A DNA stretch of 64,000 bases from Paenibacillus sp. E222 (lineage in GTDB: Bacteria > Bacillota > Bacilli > Paenibacillales > Paenibacillaceae). The stretch lies in NCBI RefSeq assembly GCF_013401555.1, contig NZ_CP058552.1:4960001-5024000 (forward strand), in the 5' to 3' direction. Positions 48,777 through 57,516 of the stretch are shown piece by piece. The notes below the pieces were generated by a model. It was not told the DNA's origin, ran no database searches, and saw only the letters and a list, made by a program, of their open reading frames with translations. Position numbers and translations under genes: made by a program. Numbering within the stretch: the first letter of the stretch is position 1; each line of letters opens with the position of its first letter.

Positions 48777-49700
48777 TCACCATAAGCTGTTTTGACTCAC
48801 TCTGCGGCTGATATAGTTCGCCGAAATCAGAAGAACGAGATTGATCACCGAGTTAAATAGACCGACTGCCGAGCTGTAACTCCATCCGAACTCCAACAAT
48901 CCCTTTCGATATACGAAGGAGGAGATTACGTCAGCCGTTTCATAGGTCACCGGATTATAAAGGAGAATGATTTTCTCGAACCCGACATTCAGCATATTAC
49001 CCATCCGCAGAATGAACATGATCGTAATAATAGGCAGCAATCCGGGTAGCGTAATGTGAAACATTTGCTTGAGACGGCTCGCTCCGTCTATCTTCGCCGC
49101 TTCGTACTGCTCCAGGTCAATGCTCATCAACGCAGCGATATAGATAATGGATTCCCAACCGATCCGCTGCCATATTTCAGACAAAACATAGATCGGACGG
49201 AACAGCTCCGGCTTTTGCAGCATCGCCTGACCGTCATATCCAAGCATCATGATCAGGCGGTTGATTAAACCATCCGCGTTCGTGAAGTCCGTAATAATAC
49301 CGCATATGACGACGAGAGAGATGAAATACGGCATATACGTAATCGTCTGAACGACCCGCTTGAATGTGCGCTTGCGTACTTCATTGATGAGCAGCGCCAG
49401 AATAATTGGTGCGGGGAATTCAAAGACCAGGGTGTACAAACTGATAAAAAGGGTGTTCTTCAGCACACGCAAGAAATAATAACTGTTAAAAAACTCTTCA
49501 AAGTGCTTCAGCCCAACCCAATCACTCCCCAAAATACCCTTCATCGGAGAATAATCTTTAAAGGCAATAATTGCGCCGTACATTGGACCGTAATGAAATA
49601 TTAAATAATATCCAATAACGGGAATCATCATGATGTATAAATACTTGTTCATCATGAAGTCCCGCACGAACCGGCTTCTAAAGGATTGACGATTGCTCAT
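48777..49700 (-). CDS. Sugar ABC transporter permease, LplB type
   Basis: A 307-residue permease with HYGPMYGAIIAFKDY in its first periplasmic loop and coupling loop EAAKIDGAS. ATG 49700 is chosen; a GTG 15 bp upstream lies inside the ribosome site itself. No ATPase gene is nearby, so a shared MsmX-type ATPase is assumed. It sits between the binding protein and the LplC-type permease. Confidence 0.92.
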   Translation of the reverse strand: MSNRQSFRSRFVRDFMMNKYLYIMMIPVIGYYLIFHYGPMYGAIIAFKDYSPMKGILGSDWVGLKHFEEFFNSYYFLRVLKNTLFISLYTLVFEFPAPIILALLINEVRKRTFKRVVQTITYMPYFISLVVICGIITDFTNADGLINRLIMMLGYDGQAMLQKPELFRPIYVLSEIWQRIGWESIIYIAALMSIDLEQYEAAKIDGASRLKQMFHITLPGLLPIITIMFILRMGNMLNVGFEKIILLYNPVTYETADVISSFVYRKGLLEFGWSYSSAVGLFNSVINLVLLISANYISRRVSQNSLW

Positions 49701-49756
49701 GATGTACCTTTTCACCTCTTTTCAATCGGGAGGGCTAGAGCCCTCCCCTTTTACAA

Positions 49757-51382
49757 TTACCGGTTGTTGTAGCGTTCGAGTGCTGCTGTCTGGATTTCAA
49801 TCGCTCGATCCAGATGTAACGATTTCATTTTCGTGACATAGCTCTCGAATTGATCCACTGGTTCGTTGCCCAGAATGATCTTGATGGTCATCTCATCCAC
49901 GAGCGTGTTGATATCATTCATGATGGTCGCGTATTCGGAGCTTTCTTCAGGTGTAGGTGTGATTGAAGGCAGATTATATTTGGCGGCCTGTGTATTCTTC
50001 CATACATCAATGGCATCACGCTGGGTCTGTAATGCAAAGAACTGCTCGGCATAACGTTTGTCTTGAACGAATGGACCGTTATAGCTGCTGCGGGCATATA
50101 GGGAAATCGCTTGTGCAGGAGCGAGTTTATCCGGATTCTTCAGCAGCAAGTCCGTGAATTTCGGATAATCACCTTCCATGTTATAGCTGACACCTTCTTC
50201 ACCGAAGTTGAAGAACATGTGCCCTTCCTCACTGTAGCCATAATCCAGCATACGAACGGCAAGTTCCGGGTCCTTGGCTGCTGTTGTGATGGCAACCGTG
50301 CCTTCCGAGGCATAACCCTGGTTAAGCTGGCCGAATTTAGGAATATCCCCTTTGTTAAGCACCGGATATGGTGCGGCGACCAGAACGGCATCCGGATCAT
50401 TTGCTTCAACGAGCGGCTGCCATTTGCCGATACCTCCACCTGCGTTACCGACACTAGCGCCAGTAGCACCCGAAGCGAGGTTACCGTCGACGGATTTGGT
50501 ATCCGCTGTTGAGATGTTTTTATCAATCAAACCTTCTTTGTACCATTCTTGGAATAACGTCAGGTATTCTTTGAAACCCTCTTCCGCAGGACCAAATTTG
50601 ACCTGTCCGTCTTCCTGATAGAATCCGCGGTTTACACCGAAGGCGCCCAGGAAAGCACCATTACCGGAATCGTTAAAGAATCGTGGCTTACTTACAACAG
50701 AGAACGGAGCGGATGCGCCTTTTTTCTCTTTAAAAGCTCTCAGGGTTGTTGTCCACTCATCAATCGTTTCCGGAACAGGCAGTCCCAGCTCATCCAGCCA
50801 ATCCTTACGAATGATGGGTCCCTGGAAGACACGAAGATACTCATCTCCCCGAATGAACGGGAATACATAGTAGCTGCCACTGTCCGTTTTGACCATCTTG
50901 TCGATGTCCGGATTGTCCTGCAGGTATTTCTTCAGATTCGGAGCATACTGGTCAATCAGATCGTTCAGCTTGAGGATATAACCATCATTGATGGCTTTCT
51001 CCGGTCCACCAGGGAAATCTCCGATAAAATTGTACTCCAGCATGTCTGGCAAATCCCCGGATGCCAGCATTACGTTAAAGGATTCTCTGACCTGACCGGT
51101 CGGTGGTGCCGTGAATTTGAGTGGTACGCCGGTTTTTTCCTGCCATTTTTGAAAGAATGGAATTTCGCTGTGCGAATTTTTGACCCCGATCAAGTTTCCG
51201 TTAATTTCACCCCAGTACGTAAGCGTCTTATCCGTTTGAATTGGATAGGTTGTTGCTTCCGTTGATCCGCTTGGTGTCCCTTTATCAGCATCGCCCGTTT
51301 TACTGTCTCCGGACGAACACCCCAGGATCGTTGTACCTAATAACAGAATCATCAAACTCGTAGATAACACTTTTCTTCTCAT
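49757..51382 (-). CDS. Oligosaccharide-binding lipoprotein (operon SBP)
   Basis: A 541-residue LplA-type binding protein with lipobox TILGC (Cys22). GGTGGAGGATAAGG precedes ATG 51382. It leads the four-gene minus-strand operon ending in GH88, so its ligand is probably an unsaturated uronic-acid oligosaccharide. It is paralogous to the protein at 42476, which points to local duplication. The 319-bp upstream gap (51383-51701) holds the promoter region and the terminator of the next gene; I see no clear cre box there. Confidence 0.93.
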   Translation of the reverse strand: MRRKVLSTSLMILLLGTTILGCSSGDSKTGDADKGTPSGSTEATTYPIQTDKTLTYWGEINGNLIGVKNSHSEIPFFQKWQEKTGVPLKFTAPPTGQVRESFNVMLASGDLPDMLEYNFIGDFPGGPEKAINDGYILKLNDLIDQYAPNLKKYLQDNPDIDKMVKTDSGSYYVFPFIRGDEYLRVFQGPIIRKDWLDELGLPVPETIDEWTTTLRAFKEKKGASAPFSVVSKPRFFNDSGNGAFLGAFGVNRGFYQEDGQVKFGPAEEGFKEYLTLFQEWYKEGLIDKNISTADTKSVDGNLASGATGASVGNAGGGIGKWQPLVEANDPDAVLVAAPYPVLNKGDIPKFGQLNQGYASEGTVAITTAAKDPELAVRMLDYGYSEEGHMFFNFGEEGVSYNMEGDYPKFTDLLLKNPDKLAPAQAISLYARSSYNGPFVQDKRYAEQFFALQTQRDAIDVWKNTQAAKYNLPSITPTPEESSEYATIMNDINTLVDEMTIKIILGNEPVDQFESYVTKMKSLHLDRAIEIQTAALERYNNR

Positions 51383-51599
51383 GGACCTTATCCTCCACCT
51401 TTTGGGAATGTCTGTGCTCTACCTCAGAGTAAGGGAGAGTGCATTGTAGCGATATTCGCAAAAGATGAAATGACATGTTGATTTCGTCAGAACCAAATGA
51501 TCATTTAGCCAAAACGATAGACGAATTCTCTATATCATCATCTGCAATGCATTGAATTTACAGTGTTGGCGCGGGTTTGTGAGTGTACTTATGACAGCA

Positions 51600-51634
51600 C
51601 AAAAAACAGACCATGAACACTGTTCATCGTCTGT
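51600..51634 (-). terminator. Rho-independent terminator of RDD gene
   Basis: On the minus strand ACAGACGATGAAC pairs with GTTCATGGTCTGT (51606-51634, one mismatch) around a 3-nt loop and ends in a T run. Confidence 0.88.
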
Positions 51635-51701
51635 CACGTGGGTGAATAGGAGTGGATTGGAATATCACGAATATATTACGGCAGAGCTCGCTATCTCATT
51701 T

Positions 51702-52100
51702 TTAGTCCCAGACCACTTCGGTACCTGCGATAAAATCATGTATTGCACGTTTGTCTTCTCGTACAGCAACCATGATGACACTCGCAATGAAACCAATGCC
51801 GAATGTGATTCCATATACCAGTCCTGCAACAACAACTCTCATCAGCATGGTTCCAATTCCAGGGGGCTCATGTGTATCGTATTTTCGAATTCGAATTCCG
51901 CAAATACGTTTTCCTATCGTTCTACCGTACCAGAAAACGGGCAATAAAATGGAATACAATGCACTTAATATTTTGGCTATAGGTTCATCACTATCAAAGT
52001 TTCCTGTAATCAGTCCTGCGATAACCATTAACGGCAATGCAATAATAATAGCATCCAGAATACTGGCGCCGAGCCTTATCCAAAAACCTGCATTATACAA
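51702..52100 (-). CDS. RDD family membrane protein
   Basis: A 132-residue membrane protein. The RDD signature is visible: Arg in FWIRLGASILDAII near residue 9, with Asp16, and helices at about 14-32, 45-58 and 90-112; GRTIGKRICGIRI is the family's typical cytoplasmic loop, and it ends RAIHDFIAGTEVV. Function is uncertain; some members are ion or proton antiporters. It stands alone, with its own terminator. GGAGG is present before ATG 52100. Confidence 0.9.
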   Translation of the reverse strand: MYNAGFWIRLGASILDAIIIALPLMVIAGLITGNFDSDEPIAKILSALYSILLPVFWYGRTIGKRICGIRIRKYDTHEPPGIGTMLMRVVVAGLVYGITFGIGFIASVIMVAVREDKRAIHDFIAGTEVVWD

Positions 52101-52327
52101 AATGTTTCCTCCAAACTTTCTTTACTAAAAAGACGAATAAATACGTTATTTAACTCCTTTCATTCTTTTGTTCTAGCTCAACATGGGTTTAAGAAGCTCA
52201 TGGGAACCGGTATTCACCATCACCTATCTGGGTGTATATACTGTTCATATCTCTACCACATTACACCATTAAAACCAAGTCTAACACATTTCATTTGAAG
52301 GCCGACATGGAACACCTAAGGTATTAT

Positions 52328-52336
52328 CATACGTTA
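52328..52336 (+). promoter_or_regulatory. Possible sigma-K type -10 element
   Basis: CATACGTTA fits the mother-cell -10 pattern CATANNNTA, 41 bp before a gene of a family found in spore coats. The matching -35 AC is present only at short spacing, so this is tentative. The rest of the 276-bp gap has no gene. Confidence 0.3.
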
Positions 52337-52376
52337 TAGATGTTTTATTATTTTAAGACCGAGGAGGATGAAGCAC

Positions 52377-52679
52377 ATGCATAGATTCAAGTACTATGGA
52401 GATCCACAAGATTATGCCTTATCCGCAGCTCCGCAATATTATCTGAATAGAGATGTACAACACAAGAATACTTTGGCATTACCGAATTATGTGGAGCCCA
52501 AATTCACCGAGCTATTATTCCAACACATAGGGTTAAAGATTGTCATCACGACAACTGTCGGCAAATTGATAGGTATTCTGGATGATGTTTCTAGTGATTA
52601 CGTAACTCTTGATGTTCTTGGAAAAAAGCATCACATTCGATTATGTGAAATCGTTTATTTTGAAATAGCAAAAGAGTAA
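52377..52679 (+). CDS. DUF2642-type small protein (spore-coat-like)
   Basis: A 100-residue protein. The last 60 residues (FTELLFQHIGLKIVITTTVG, then IGILDDVSSDYVTLDVLGKK) match the DUF2642 / CotD-associated Sm-like barrel found in Bacillus spore-coat proteins. The N-terminus is Tyr- and Gln-rich (YYGDPQDYALSAAPQYY), which also suits coat proteins. GAGGAGG 9 bp upstream favours ATG 52377 over the ATG touching the site at 52368. It would assemble on the spore surface; the role is inferred. Confidence 0.72.
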   Translation: MHRFKYYGDPQDYALSAAPQYYLNRDVQHKNTLALPNYVEPKFTELLFQHIGLKIVITTTVGKLIGILDDVSSDYVTLDVLGKKHHIRLCEIVYFEIAKE

Positions 52680-52781
52680 TCATGAGCAAAAAAGATGTTT
52701 ATAATACGCGAGGCAAAGCAGCTTTCATCCTCCCCAGTATGTGAAGTCTGTTTGTGGCATCACTAAGATGAAACATTTCAT

Positions 52782-55286
52782 TTAAGCATGAAAAGCTTTC
52801 CAGAATGAGCCCTCTGTATTAATAATATCCTTGATCTGGGCAAAAGGAATCGTAAATGTCGGGAATCCCGCGACGTAAGGAGCGATTTCATAAGGGCTAA
52901 AGTATAGGTGCAGTGCATCCGCTGTGACAAAAAAAGGCTGATCCGGGCTGATTCCCTCATATGTGTCCGGAAAAACATAAGAGTATTGCGGATCATTCTT
53001 GATCTGATCTCCTACGATTTTGCTAAGCACCTTCACATAATCACTGTTCGGTTTAAATAAATCCTTAAGTTCATACATCTGACCGGTGCTCAGATTAATA
53101 ATCGCATAGATCATCGTCGGCATGCCATGTGCAGCACCAGCCGGGTAGTTATAGCCCGTGAGTTTAAGCTGAAGTAATTGCTGTTGGTAGAACGTAATAT
53201 CAAAATCCCCTGTATATGTGTAACCCAGCTTCTGATTCGCAGGGATTGGCTTCACTTGGGATAGTGCCTTTAACTTGGCATTTACTGCAAGCTGAACGGC
53301 TTGGTCCGTTAACCCTTCCAATTGCGGATAATACACGAGGTAATCCGGGTTGGGTTTATATTTTTCTTCGCGTACACGATATGGCGGGTGAAGGGGAACG
53401 ATTGTATTTTGCCGCCAAATGATCTGCCCTGCCCGGTTTACATAGGATACCCGCTGGTCGACATACGCCTTGATTAGATCTGGAGCTACCAATTCAAGGG
53501 TGCCCGACCCTTCAACACGGGGGTATCCTGATGCAGGTCGCCCATTGAGATCCAGAAAGAACGTTTGTGTCCCATTCGTGGCTGAAGCCAGTCCTCCCTT
53601 GTAATTTGATACATCCGTATATACAAAATCCGAAAGTTTCCTACCATTGACATCTGCAATTGCATAGATCGAACCAATAAAAGACTGTTTGGGGTCAATC
53701 GCTTGCCCCAGGGCCAGCCGATGTTCTCCCAGATCTCGAATGTCATTGTAGGCGGGTTGGATGATAAAAGAGCCTTGTGTATTAATAACGCCATAGATGG
53801 AGTTGTAATCCTCCGCTGTATTCACAATAGCGTATCCACCACTGAACGGAAATGCCGAAGTGAAGCTCGGCTGAATCCGGATATGACCACTTTCGTCGAT
53901 ATAACCGTATTTCCCTGATGCTTCTTTCTGAAAAGGAAGTAATCCGTTACCCAGAGGACCTACATAGGCATATGGATACGTTGCCAGCCGCTGACCATTT
54001 CGGTTAATTAACGCATATTCATTTTCCTTGATCTGCACAACGGCCTTGCCATCCTGAAAATCGTTCGCTGAAGCGAACTGCGCCCGAATGACCTCATTTC
54101 CAGAGGTGTCCAAATAACCGTAACGACTGACTTCCCCGCCTGTCTGACTGTTGTCTGAAAGGTAAAACAGCGCTCGGCCGTCCTTCACATCGGCAATAAA
54201 GGGATATGCCCGTTTGGTCAATACTGCGCCTTGTTCATCAATCATCTCGAACCCTTGGGAATCAATGACAATGGCCCGACCTTCTGAAAAAGGATTAATG
54301 GAATCGTATACAGGTTGAACGACAAATTGCCCGTTAAGATTGATGATGCCAGTCTTCCCGTCTTTCACTACGACAGCCAGGCCATTTCGTTGAAAGTCTT
54401 GGGCATCGTCAAGGATCGGTTCAATTCGAATACGACCTTGGGCGTCCATATAACCCCACCGGGTTCCAGTTGTCGTTCTGACCGATATCGGAAATAACCA
54501 CGTCGTTTCACGCGGCCCCTCTGTGCCCATGGCTTGCCTAATCTTCTTTTCCAGCTCAAGCAGTGCTTCCCGCGAAGGGTATGGTTCATTGAATCTTAAC
54601 GCTTGTTGGACCGAAACGAGCGCGGCAGGAGATAATCCGGCCTTGTACTGGGCATCTGCAAGATAGTACCAATAGAAAGTGTAGTCTGGATAGTGTTCAG
54701 TCAATTGTTCATAATACTGTACGACCTTAGGAAAGTAATATGGATACACATCTGTTGCGGGCACCCAATTACCATTCTGCCAGCGGATGATCTCGACCCG
54801 ATAAGCTTCACCTGTATCATGAATCCAGAGTGCAATTTCTACTTTGCCATCTCTGCCGTGGGGACCAGGCATATCGATGATTTCCGCATGGCTGTAATAC
54901 AAATCTTCTGGCGCGAGATCAGTCAGTCCTGATTCTGTCCAATCGTATACTGCAAGCTTTGACCAGATCGCACCGACCTGCCAGCCGACAATGAGATTGT
55001 TCCGCGCCGTGGATGTCACAGATGCCGCTGTCAATAAGGTAACTCCATAACCCAAGCCTTTCGTCAAAGACATCTTGATCCAGTGACCCTGGTAAAATTT
55101 CAGAACAAGCAGGATTAATTCACCGCCCTGCTCATATACAGCAGCAATCTCCGGCATTCCATCTCCGGTTAAATCTGAAGCATAAATAGCCGGATGTTTG
55201 ACCGGTTTATCAATGGTGACGACAGTCGCGCCAGCCGGAATATGTTGATTGACAATTTGCGTTAACAGAGGTTCACTCATGGACAT
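52782..55286 (-). CDS. WG-repeat protein with C-terminal DUF3298-like domain
   Basis: An 834-residue protein without a signal peptide. Residues about 20-180 resemble an FG-GAP/VCBS-like beta-propeller (SDLTGDGMPEIAAVYEQG). After a short TPR-like helix pair (about 195-250), at least eight WG repeats follow (WGYMDAQGRIRIEPILDDAQ is one; KYGYIDESGHIRIQPSF another). The C-terminus (about 630-834) is DUF3298/DUF4163-like (GAAHGMPTMIYAIINLSTGQ). AAGGAGGAA 8 bp upstream fixes ATG 55286; ATG 55280 also fits. WG-repeat proteins are mostly uncharacterised and are thought to bind peptides or cell-wall parts. It has its own promoter region and is separated by a terminator from the operon behind it. Confidence 0.85.
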   Translation of the reverse strand: MSMSEPLLTQIVNQHIPAGATVVTIDKPVKHPAIYASDLTGDGMPEIAAVYEQGGELILLVLKFYQGHWIKMSLTKGLGYGVTLLTAASVTSTARNNLIVGWQVGAIWSKLAVYDWTESGLTDLAPEDLYYSHAEIIDMPGPHGRDGKVEIALWIHDTGEAYRVEIIRWQNGNWVPATDVYPYYFPKVVQYYEQLTEHYPDYTFYWYYLADAQYKAGLSPAALVSVQQALRFNEPYPSREALLELEKKIRQAMGTEGPRETTWLFPISVRTTTGTRWGYMDAQGRIRIEPILDDAQDFQRNGLAVVVKDGKTGIINLNGQFVVQPVYDSINPFSEGRAIVIDSQGFEMIDEQGAVLTKRAYPFIADVKDGRALFYLSDNSQTGGEVSRYGYLDTSGNEVIRAQFASANDFQDGKAVVQIKENEYALINRNGQRLATYPYAYVGPLGNGLLPFQKEASGKYGYIDESGHIRIQPSFTSAFPFSGGYAIVNTAEDYNSIYGVINTQGSFIIQPAYNDIRDLGEHRLALGQAIDPKQSFIGSIYAIADVNGRKLSDFVYTDVSNYKGGLASATNGTQTFFLDLNGRPASGYPRVEGSGTLELVAPDLIKAYVDQRVSYVNRAGQIIWRQNTIVPLHPPYRVREEKYKPNPDYLVYYPQLEGLTDQAVQLAVNAKLKALSQVKPIPANQKLGYTYTGDFDITFYQQQLLQLKLTGYNYPAGAAHGMPTMIYAIINLSTGQMYELKDLFKPNSDYVKVLSKIVGDQIKNDPQYSYVFPDTYEGISPDQPFFVTADALHLYFSPYEIAPYVAGFPTFTIPFAQIKDIINTEGSFWKAFHA

Positions 55287-55407
55287 GCCTGTTTCCTCCT
55301 TAAGACAGCATTCGCCTAATGTATGGGTATGCATCATAAGTGGGGATATGACATCTGAGCGAATATAACCGTTAACTTGGGAGATTCAGAAACCCATTTT
55401 ACTCCAA

Positions 55408-55449
55408 TAAAATAAAAAGAATTGCAGAGGCTCATGCTTCTGCAATTCT
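55408..55449 (-). terminator. Terminator of the DUF5682-VWA-DUF4132-SWIM operon
   Basis: On the minus strand AGAATTGCAGA (55449-55439) pairs perfectly with TCTGCAATTCT (55428-55418), 10-nt loop, followed by TTTTATTTTATT. Confidence 0.9.
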
Positions 55450-55465
55450 TTATGTGCCGATTTGT

Positions 55466-55762
55466 TCAGGATGATTCTTGAGTGCTGAGCTGCACATATT
55501 GTGTGAGGCGGCAATAATGAAGCAACATAAGCTCCTCATTACCGCTCCCCAAAGCGGTTTTTCGGCCCTCTTCTATCATGTGTTCCAAAATCTCGCGAAG
55601 AAAAGTCATTTGAAATCTCGAGGTCTCTACAATTAATTGTTCCAACACATCAATATCTTTCAGTGTGAATTGGGATAATCCGCGAAGCAACAGCTCTTCT
55701 GACCAGCTGCTAATCTTCTGCATCAACTGATTATAGTCTTCCAACTCTTCCCGTCCTTCCAT
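55466..55762 (-). CDS. Small helical protein, 98 aa
   Basis: A short acidic, all-helical protein (EELEDYNQLMQKISSWSEEL), not recognised. It overlaps the end of the SWIM gene by 32 bp and lies before the operon terminator, so it belongs to the operon and is coupled to SWIM translation. No good ribosome site precedes ATG 55762. It may be a small partner of the complex. Confidence 0.6.
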   Translation of the reverse strand: MEGREELEDYNQLMQKISSWSEELLLRGLSQFTLKDIDVLEQLIVETSRFQMTFLREILEHMIEEGRKTALGSGNEELMLLHYCRLTQYVQLSTQESS

Positions 55763-57512
55763 AACCCGTATCCAGTTTCAGACTGATCACTGTTGGACCC
55801 TTCAGGAAGCTGATCGGGTATATCCGTTGCTGCTCTATACGTACAAAAGCATAGAAGTCTTCGAGTGTTCCTGCTCCATAGCCAGACTCTAGCCGTTTGA
55901 TCATGGTCTGCCATTCCGTTGAATATGGAAGAGTCAGATCCAACGTCTCCCCATGGTCACTCTCCATCGTTAGAATAAGGTCCTGCGATTGCTTATCGAA
56001 GCGATGCTCTACAACCCGGGCAACCTTGATCATCGCCAGTCGTTCTTTCGGAACGGAAAACAACTCAAATGAGCGTGCATCCTGAGCGAGTACGGAGGGT
56101 ATATCTTGCATGTACTTGCCCAGATTCATCTCTTCCACTGATGTTCGTGGCAACAGTGTAAGCTTTGCGCCTTCACCGGAGGAGAGTCTATGCTCTTCAT
56201 TTACTTTAACCGAACGAAACTGAACCTCTTCCCCGGCAAATTGACGAAAAGTCAGATTGGGCAGCCATGGAGTGAAGGAACCATAATGCTCTGTATATGA
56301 GAATTGATTATCTTCATAGTATACCGCCCGCACATCGCTGTACGTATAGATTTCGGCATCATCAAAGCAATAGAAATAATAAGTGATTCCACGGTAACCG
56401 GAGCGTGTCTCCCATGCATCAGCCCCCAATCCATACAGATGCAGCTCTGGAACCGCATAGTATTTACTTCGAAAACTGCCAATGAGCTGACTTTGTTTGA
56501 ACGCAGATACCTTCTCTTGTTCAAGCACCTGTAGTGCAAGATACAACTTGCTTATCCGATCAAGCATCGATTGCATGGAGAACCGTACGTGTCGGTTAAA
56601 AAACAGTTGCAGTTCTCCTTGAATCCCACGTAAACCTCGCTCAATGTCGGGAAGATGACCACTATGAGCGGCAATCGCCAATGTCTCCAATTGGGCCATA
56701 TACGATTGCGGTAGACGAGCAAGTCCCGTCTTTAGCAGGCCTGTCAGCATGGAACGACATTCCTTCACTGTTTGAAGTGAAAACGTGGTATCATGGACTC
56801 TTCCACTTATGACATCCGTATCATCCAAACCTTGCTGCATCCGATACCGCAGTATTGCTTCAAGTTTGGCCATATTACCGGCAGTTTGTTTTACTTTGCA
56901 CAGGGCCTTAGCCAGACTAGGTTCTTCTGTAAACGAAACCTCAATTTCTTGTTTCACCAGACGCACCGTTAGAAGAGAATCCTCCAATACTTCAATCTGC
57001 TCTGGATATCTTAATCGGAACAGAACCTCCTCAATCAACGAAGAACGATATGATTTGATCAAAGGAGCAAGATCCGATTCAACCATCCAGCGGAAGCGGG
57101 ACTTCATCCCATGGGAATGTGTATTTTGAATTTGACCTGCCTGATGAACATGCATTTTATCCAGACCAGACTCAGGTGCCAACTCTGCTGTTGACGCTTC
57201 TTCACCCTGATTTAATGTATCCTCAGTCTGATGTTCCCGTTGATAATACAAAATCGAAATCAGTACATGTTTGCAAATATTGTCTGCCGGACAGGAGCAT
57301 TCCCAATGATCCAGCGTATTTTCAAGCATACAATGTGTACCATCAGTCAACTGACAATTCACAGAGGCTTCATTCCAAGTGTATTGCACAGTCACGCCAT
57401 GATCCAACTCTTTCAGAGACCTTTTGTACAATCCCTTGTTAGCATATCGAATCAAATAATCCTCCGTACACAGCGTCGAAAATATCCGGAATTTCTGTTC
57501 AAATCCACTCAC
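55731..57512 (-). CDS. SWIM zinc-finger protein
   Basis: A 593-residue protein. Near residue 70 it has a SWIM zinc finger, CSCPADNICKH (C-x-C-x-n-C-x-H), with the usual strand context DHWE before it. The remaining 500 residues are mixed helix and strand without known motif. It starts at GTG 57512, 4 bp after the DUF4132 gene. YehQ, the SWIM protein of the E. coli yeh cluster, is the closest functional analogue that I know. SWIM domains bind DNA or proteins. Role unknown, but the operon suggests a complex with the VWA and DUF4132 proteins. Confidence 0.82.
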   Translation of the reverse strand: MSGFEQKFRIFSTLCTEDYLIRYANKGLYKRSLKELDHGVTVQYTWNEASVNCQLTDGTHCMLENTLDHWECSCPADNICKHVLISILYYQREHQTEDTLNQGEEASTAELAPESGLDKMHVHQAGQIQNTHSHGMKSRFRWMVESDLAPLIKSYRSSLIEEVLFRLRYPEQIEVLEDSLLTVRLVKQEIEVSFTEEPSLAKALCKVKQTAGNMAKLEAILRYRMQQGLDDTDVISGRVHDTTFSLQTVKECRSMLTGLLKTGLARLPQSYMAQLETLAIAAHSGHLPDIERGLRGIQGELQLFFNRHVRFSMQSMLDRISKLYLALQVLEQEKVSAFKQSQLIGSFRSKYYAVPELHLYGLGADAWETRSGYRGITYYFYCFDDAEIYTYSDVRAVYYEDNQFSYTEHYGSFTPWLPNLTFRQFAGEEVQFRSVKVNEEHRLSSGEGAKLTLLPRTSVEEMNLGKYMQDIPSVLAQDARSFELFSVPKERLAMIKVARVVEHRFDKQSQDLILTMESDHGETLDLTLPYSTEWQTMIKRLESGYGAGTLEDFYAFVRIEQQRIYPISFLKGPTVISLKLDTGYGRTGRVGRL

Positions 57513-57516
57513 GTGA

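Noticed and set aside
51552..51947. 131-codon plus-strand frame
   Set aside because: It crosses the terminator and antisense of the RDD gene, which has clear family motifs on the minus strand.
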